Shown here: positions 61,889 to 64,000 of the stretch, in pieces
Layout of the letters: every line of letters begins with the position of its first letter
Numbering within the stretch: the stretch's first letter is position 1
Source of the DNA: Prevotella sp.
GTDB lineage: Bacteria > Bacteroidota > Bacteroidia > Bacteroidales > Bacteroidaceae
Reading direction: 5' to 3'
NCBI GenBank assembly: GCA_017627765.1
Contig: JAGAGD010000115.1
Location: forward strand, 1-64,000
DNA length: 64,000 bases
Notes under the pieces: model-generated
The model's database searches: none
What the model was told of the DNA's origin: nothing
What the model saw: only the letters and a program-made list of their open reading frames with translations
Translations under genes and position numbers: made by a program

Positions 61889-62692
61889 TTAATCCAATTT
61901 TTTAAGGCTTACTTGCCAATTATAAGAAATATCTATACCAACCATATAGCAAACATTATCTTCAGGAAGGCATATTGAAGCATAATAGTGGAAACCATTT
62001 ATATCAATTTTTTCTAAAGATATATCACTTAAGATTCCACTTTTTTGATATTTAGCAGGCAAATATTTTAGAAATTCTTGTTTATAGAAATTATGTGAGT
62101 ATCTTTTAATATTACCTTCAAAAATGCCAATATATACAATATTGTCAAAATATAATCTTTCAACCCTAACTCCATTATCATTATAACTTCCACAATATAC
62201 TTTATATGATGACGGATTAACTTGAGTATAAGAATGATATCTCTTATTATTATAGCTTAAAATGGTATCAGTTTTAACCTTTTTGTTCTGATTTACTGAT
62301 ACAGCTTTTGTTGGTTGAAACAACGAAATATCATTTTCACTTTCTTCACCCAACCTTAACTTTATAACTTCTCCTGTTTGGTTTTTAAATACGAATAAAT
62401 GAGGAGTTTGTTTTATAATGAGATACTTGCTACCCTCATCTTCTCCCATATAAAGTGTATCTCTACGTATTTCAAAACGAACCGGACGTGAAAGTGAATC
62501 TGGGTAATATATTGTATCACCGAATGCACGAAATACAATTTCTTCAGAATCTTCATTAATCCAGATTCCTTGAAGCATCTGTTTGGCTTTCTTGTCTTCT
62601 CTCGGCTTTTCAATTTGTTCTTTTTTTGATTGGCAGCTAAATAGAGACAACAATAGAAATAAAAAGCAAAATCCTTTATTTAGAAATAACAT
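61889..62692 (-). CDS. Lipoprotein of unknown function (DUF4738-like)
   Basis: This 267-aa protein has a lipoprotein signal (LFLLLSLFSCQ, lipobox Cys at residue 20), so it is likely membrane-anchored. The rest is a small beta-rich domain with QMLQGIWINEDSEEIVFRAF and a C-terminal part (NGFHYYASICLPEDNVCYMVG) similar to proteins labelled DUF4738. I cannot confirm the family without a search. No enzyme motif is seen. It follows rfbC by 37 bases on the same strand and may share its transcript. Confidence 0.72.
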   Translation of the reverse strand: MLFLNKGFCFLFLLLSLFSCQSKKEQIEKPREDKKAKQMLQGIWINEDSEEIVFRAFGDTIYYPDSLSRPVRFEIRRDTLYMGEDEGSKYLIIKQTPHLFVFKNQTGEVIKLRLGEESENDISLFQPTKAVSVNQNKKVKTDTILSYNNKRYHSYTQVNPSSYKVYCGSYNDNGVRVERLYFDNIVYIGIFEGNIKRYSHNFYKQEFLKYLPAKYQKSGILSDISLEKIDINGFHYYASICLPEDNVCYMVGIDISYNWQVSLKKLD

Positions 62693-62729
62693 ACGTAGGT
62701 TCTACTATTATTAAATGGGAATTTTTTAT

Positions 62730-63278
62730 TTATTCGAAAACCTCAGCCTCAGACAAGTGACAAGCTTTATTATCTTTTTCACTTGTCTGAACTTCAAGAT
62801 TCTCAATAGGCCAATTTATGCCTATTTCAACATCGTCCCATAGAATCGAAGCTTCACTTTGAGGAGCATAAACATTATCAACTTTGTATGCAAATATTGC
62901 TTCATCACTTAGAACTAGAAAGCCATGAGCAAAACCGCGTGGTATATATAATTGTTTTTTATTTTCCTCACTTAACTCAACCATAATATATTTACCAAAT
63001 GTTGGCGAATTCTTTCTAATATCAACAGCAACGTCAACGACAGTTCCTTTAATCACTCTTACTAGTTTAGCCTGGGAAAAATTACCTTTTTGATAATGTA
63101 ATCCTCTCAATACACCTCTGCTTGATTTCGATTCATTATCTTGAATAAAGTTAATCTTACCTATATTCTCATCAAATTCACTTTGCTTAAATGATTCAAA
63201 AAAATATCCTCGTGAATCATTAAAAACTTTTGGCGTAATAATGTATACGCCATCTATTTCTGTTTTCTCGTAATTCAT
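62730..63278 (-). CDS. rfbC: dTDP-4-dehydrorhamnose 3,5-epimerase
   Basis: This 182-aa cupin enzyme makes dTDP-4-keto-L-rhamnose, the third step of dTDP-L-rhamnose synthesis for surface polysaccharide. Motifs are GYFFESFKQSEFDENIG, the catalytic His in RGVLRGLHYQKG, VDIRKNSPTFG, and QLYIPRGFAHGFLVLSDEA. The last stretch EASILWDDVEIGINWP is also typical. No rfbA, rfbB or rfbD gene is near it, although these usually cluster with it; they are probably beyond the window or elsewhere. Confidence 0.95.
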   Translation of the reverse strand: MNYEKTEIDGVYIITPKVFNDSRGYFFESFKQSEFDENIGKINFIQDNESKSSRGVLRGLHYQKGNFSQAKLVRVIKGTVVDVAVDIRKNSPTFGKYIMVELSEENKKQLYIPRGFAHGFLVLSDEAIFAYKVDNVYAPQSEASILWDDVEIGINWPIENLEVQTSEKDNKACHLSEAEVFE

Positions 63279-63358
63279 TTATATTAATTACTTATAGCTA
63301 ATTTATGTAATTACTTACAGATTCAATCTGCCAAGAATTGACCTATAATTTAATTATG

Positions 63359-63389
63359 CAAAAGTACACATATTATTCTAATTATCAAA
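63359..63389 (-). promoter_or_regulatory. Promoter of rfbC
   Basis: On the minus strand TTTG (63389-63386), a 19-bp spacer and TACTTTTG (63366-63359) match both boxes exactly. It stands back to back with the promoter at 63405-63436, 15 bp apart. Confidence 0.85.
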
Positions 63390-63404
63390 AAAAATCTTAT
63401 AACA

Positions 63405-63436
63405 TTTGCTCTCTTTATAAAAAAAACGTACTTTTG
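63405..63436 (+). promoter_or_regulatory. Promoter of the HU-CCDC81 gene (probably leaderless)
   Basis: TTTG (63405-63408), a 20-bp spacer and TACTTTTG (63429-63436) match both boxes exactly. The GTG start codon begins only 4 bases past the -7 box, so transcription should start at or within a few bases of the codon. Confidence 0.85.
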
Positions 63437-63440
63437 CAAA

Positions 63441-64000
63441 GTGATAGTTTTTGATAAACATATTGAAATTCTTCTTTTAGATAATGATTGTGTCATAGTT
63501 CCACAATTAGGTGGATTTATGGCTCATCATGCTGACGCATGTTTTGATAATGAGGAAAATGTATTCTTACCTCCATATCGCAGTATTGGATTTAATCCCC
63601 AATTAAAACTAAATGACAATCTCCTTGTTCAATCATATATTGAAAACTATGATCTTAGTTATCCTGAGTCACTTCGTAAAATAGAAGCAGAAGTCAATGA
63701 ACTTAGACAAATATTAGTTCAAGAAGGTAGATATGAGCTCAAAGGCATCGGAATTCTTTATTATAACAATGAAGGAAAGTATACATTTGAGCCATGCGAA
63801 GCAGGTATACTAACCCCAGAATTATATGGATTAGGTTCTAATGAGATAAAAAAACTGATCTCTAACAATTCCACTATTGGTACTCCTTCCAAAAATAAAA
63901 GAATCAATAAATTAGCCCATAGAACAAGGAATGTTAACTTTAAAAAGATAGGACGAAGCATAGCATCAAATGTTGCCGTAGCTGCTATAATATGTTTTGC
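63441..64000 (+). CDS. HU-CCDC81/SPOR-type protein, 5' part (cut by window end)
   Basis: The GTG start at 63441 gives an open frame running to the window edge (186 codons seen). The N-terminus reads MIVFDKHIEILLLDNDCVIV, then PQLGGFMAHHADA, typical of the HU-CCDC81 bacterial domain. A second HU-like domain follows (about residues 65-130, with RYELKGIGILYYNNEGKY). A basic stretch leads to a membrane helix start (SIASNVAVAAIICFA) at the window edge. In complete homologues a periplasmic SPOR domain often follows and binds septal peptidoglycan; that part is not visible. The gene has no Shine-Dalgarno site and almost no leader. Confidence 0.85.
   Translation, partial: MIVFDKHIEILLLDNDCVIVPQLGGFMAHHADACFDNEENVFLPPYRSIGFNPQLKLNDNLLVQSYIENYDLSYPESLRKIEAEVNELRQILVQEGRYELKGIGILYYNNEGKYTFEPCEAGILTPELYGLGSNEIKKLISNNSTIGTPSKNKRINKLAHRTRNVNFKKIGRSIASNVAVAAIICF

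Overview
The window is a low-GC chromosomal segment from a member of the Bacteroidales, most likely Prevotellaceae (Prevotella or Segatella type). The call rests on four things seen in the sequence: many promoters of the Bacteroidetes form (TTTG, 19-20 bp, then TAnnTTTG); A/T-rich translation starts with almost no Shine-Dalgarno sites; Bacteroidales-type proteins (BspA-like leucine-rich repeat protein, lamin-tail/OadG fusion, HU-CCDC81 protein, FeoA-FeoB fusion, DbpA-like helicase with DEFD, serC-serA-DUF1015 cluster); and a complete set of genes for the succinate-to-propionate branch. No prophage, insertion sequence, CRISPR array, rRNA operon or defence island was found. Most of the window is core genome.

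Layout. 0-10 kb: rpsA, gyrA, three tandem exported TPR paralogues and a DEAD-box helicase. 10-14.3 kb: serine biosynthesis genes serC and serA, DUF1015, and a YigZ/IMPACT protein. 14.4-17 kb, minus strand: methylmalonyl-CoA epimerase, decarboxylase alpha subunit, a 52-aa MmdE-like peptide and a biotin carrier. 17.3-21.5 kb: a TonB-dependent receptor, glycerate kinase, and an SRP RNA plus tRNA-Thr(UGU) unit. 21.6-27.8 kb: a compact five-gene run (DUF4199, glycosyltransferase, ApbE, Crp/Fnr regulator, uvrA), then tRNA-Thr(CGU). 28-38 kb: trmO-like gene, flavin-binding Nim-like protein, dnaB, ispE, HU, a 29-aa ribosomal-type peptide, RNase G, a membrane lipoprotein with a zinc ribbon, and a U32 peptidase. 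38-47 kb: M13 peptidase, ABC-F ATPase, tex, and a BspA-like surface protein. 48-53 kb: feoAB, its Cys-rich partner, tRNA-Cys, cutC, DUF1232, a small membrane protein and yraN. 53-62 kb: methylmalonyl-CoA mutase (both subunits), an AspT/YidE-type transporter, then lamin-tail/OadG, a second biotin carrier and OadB. 62-64 kb: a lipoprotein, rfbC, and the start of an HU-CCDC81 gene cut by the window end.

How genes work together. The mutase, the epimerase and the two decarboxylase loci form one pathway: succinyl-CoA to R-methylmalonyl-CoA to S-methylmalonyl-CoA to propionyl-CoA plus CO2, with the last step coupled to sodium export. The decarboxylase genes are split over about 45 kb. The alpha subunit, the MmdE-like peptide and one biotin carrier sit at 14-17 kb. 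The delta-like OadG protein, a second carrier and the beta pump subunit sit at 59-62 kb. This split, with a small peptide homologous to the OadG tail, is the most interesting metabolic arrangement here.

Non-coding structure. A degenerate interspersed repeat of about 450 bp occurs three times (1 to about 215, 28927-29392, 47227 to about 47670), always in long intergenic gaps. It has a G/C-richer core of nested palindromes, a conserved block around CGATTGATTAACAA, and edges resembling GTTTTGTCAAAATTTTTCA. I cannot assign it a function. Other notable points are a probable leaderless GTG-start gene at the right end, a palindrome between the abc-F and tex promoters, and a SerA whose catalytic histidine is replaced by lysine. 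I found nothing that can be claimed with confidence as a wholly new system.
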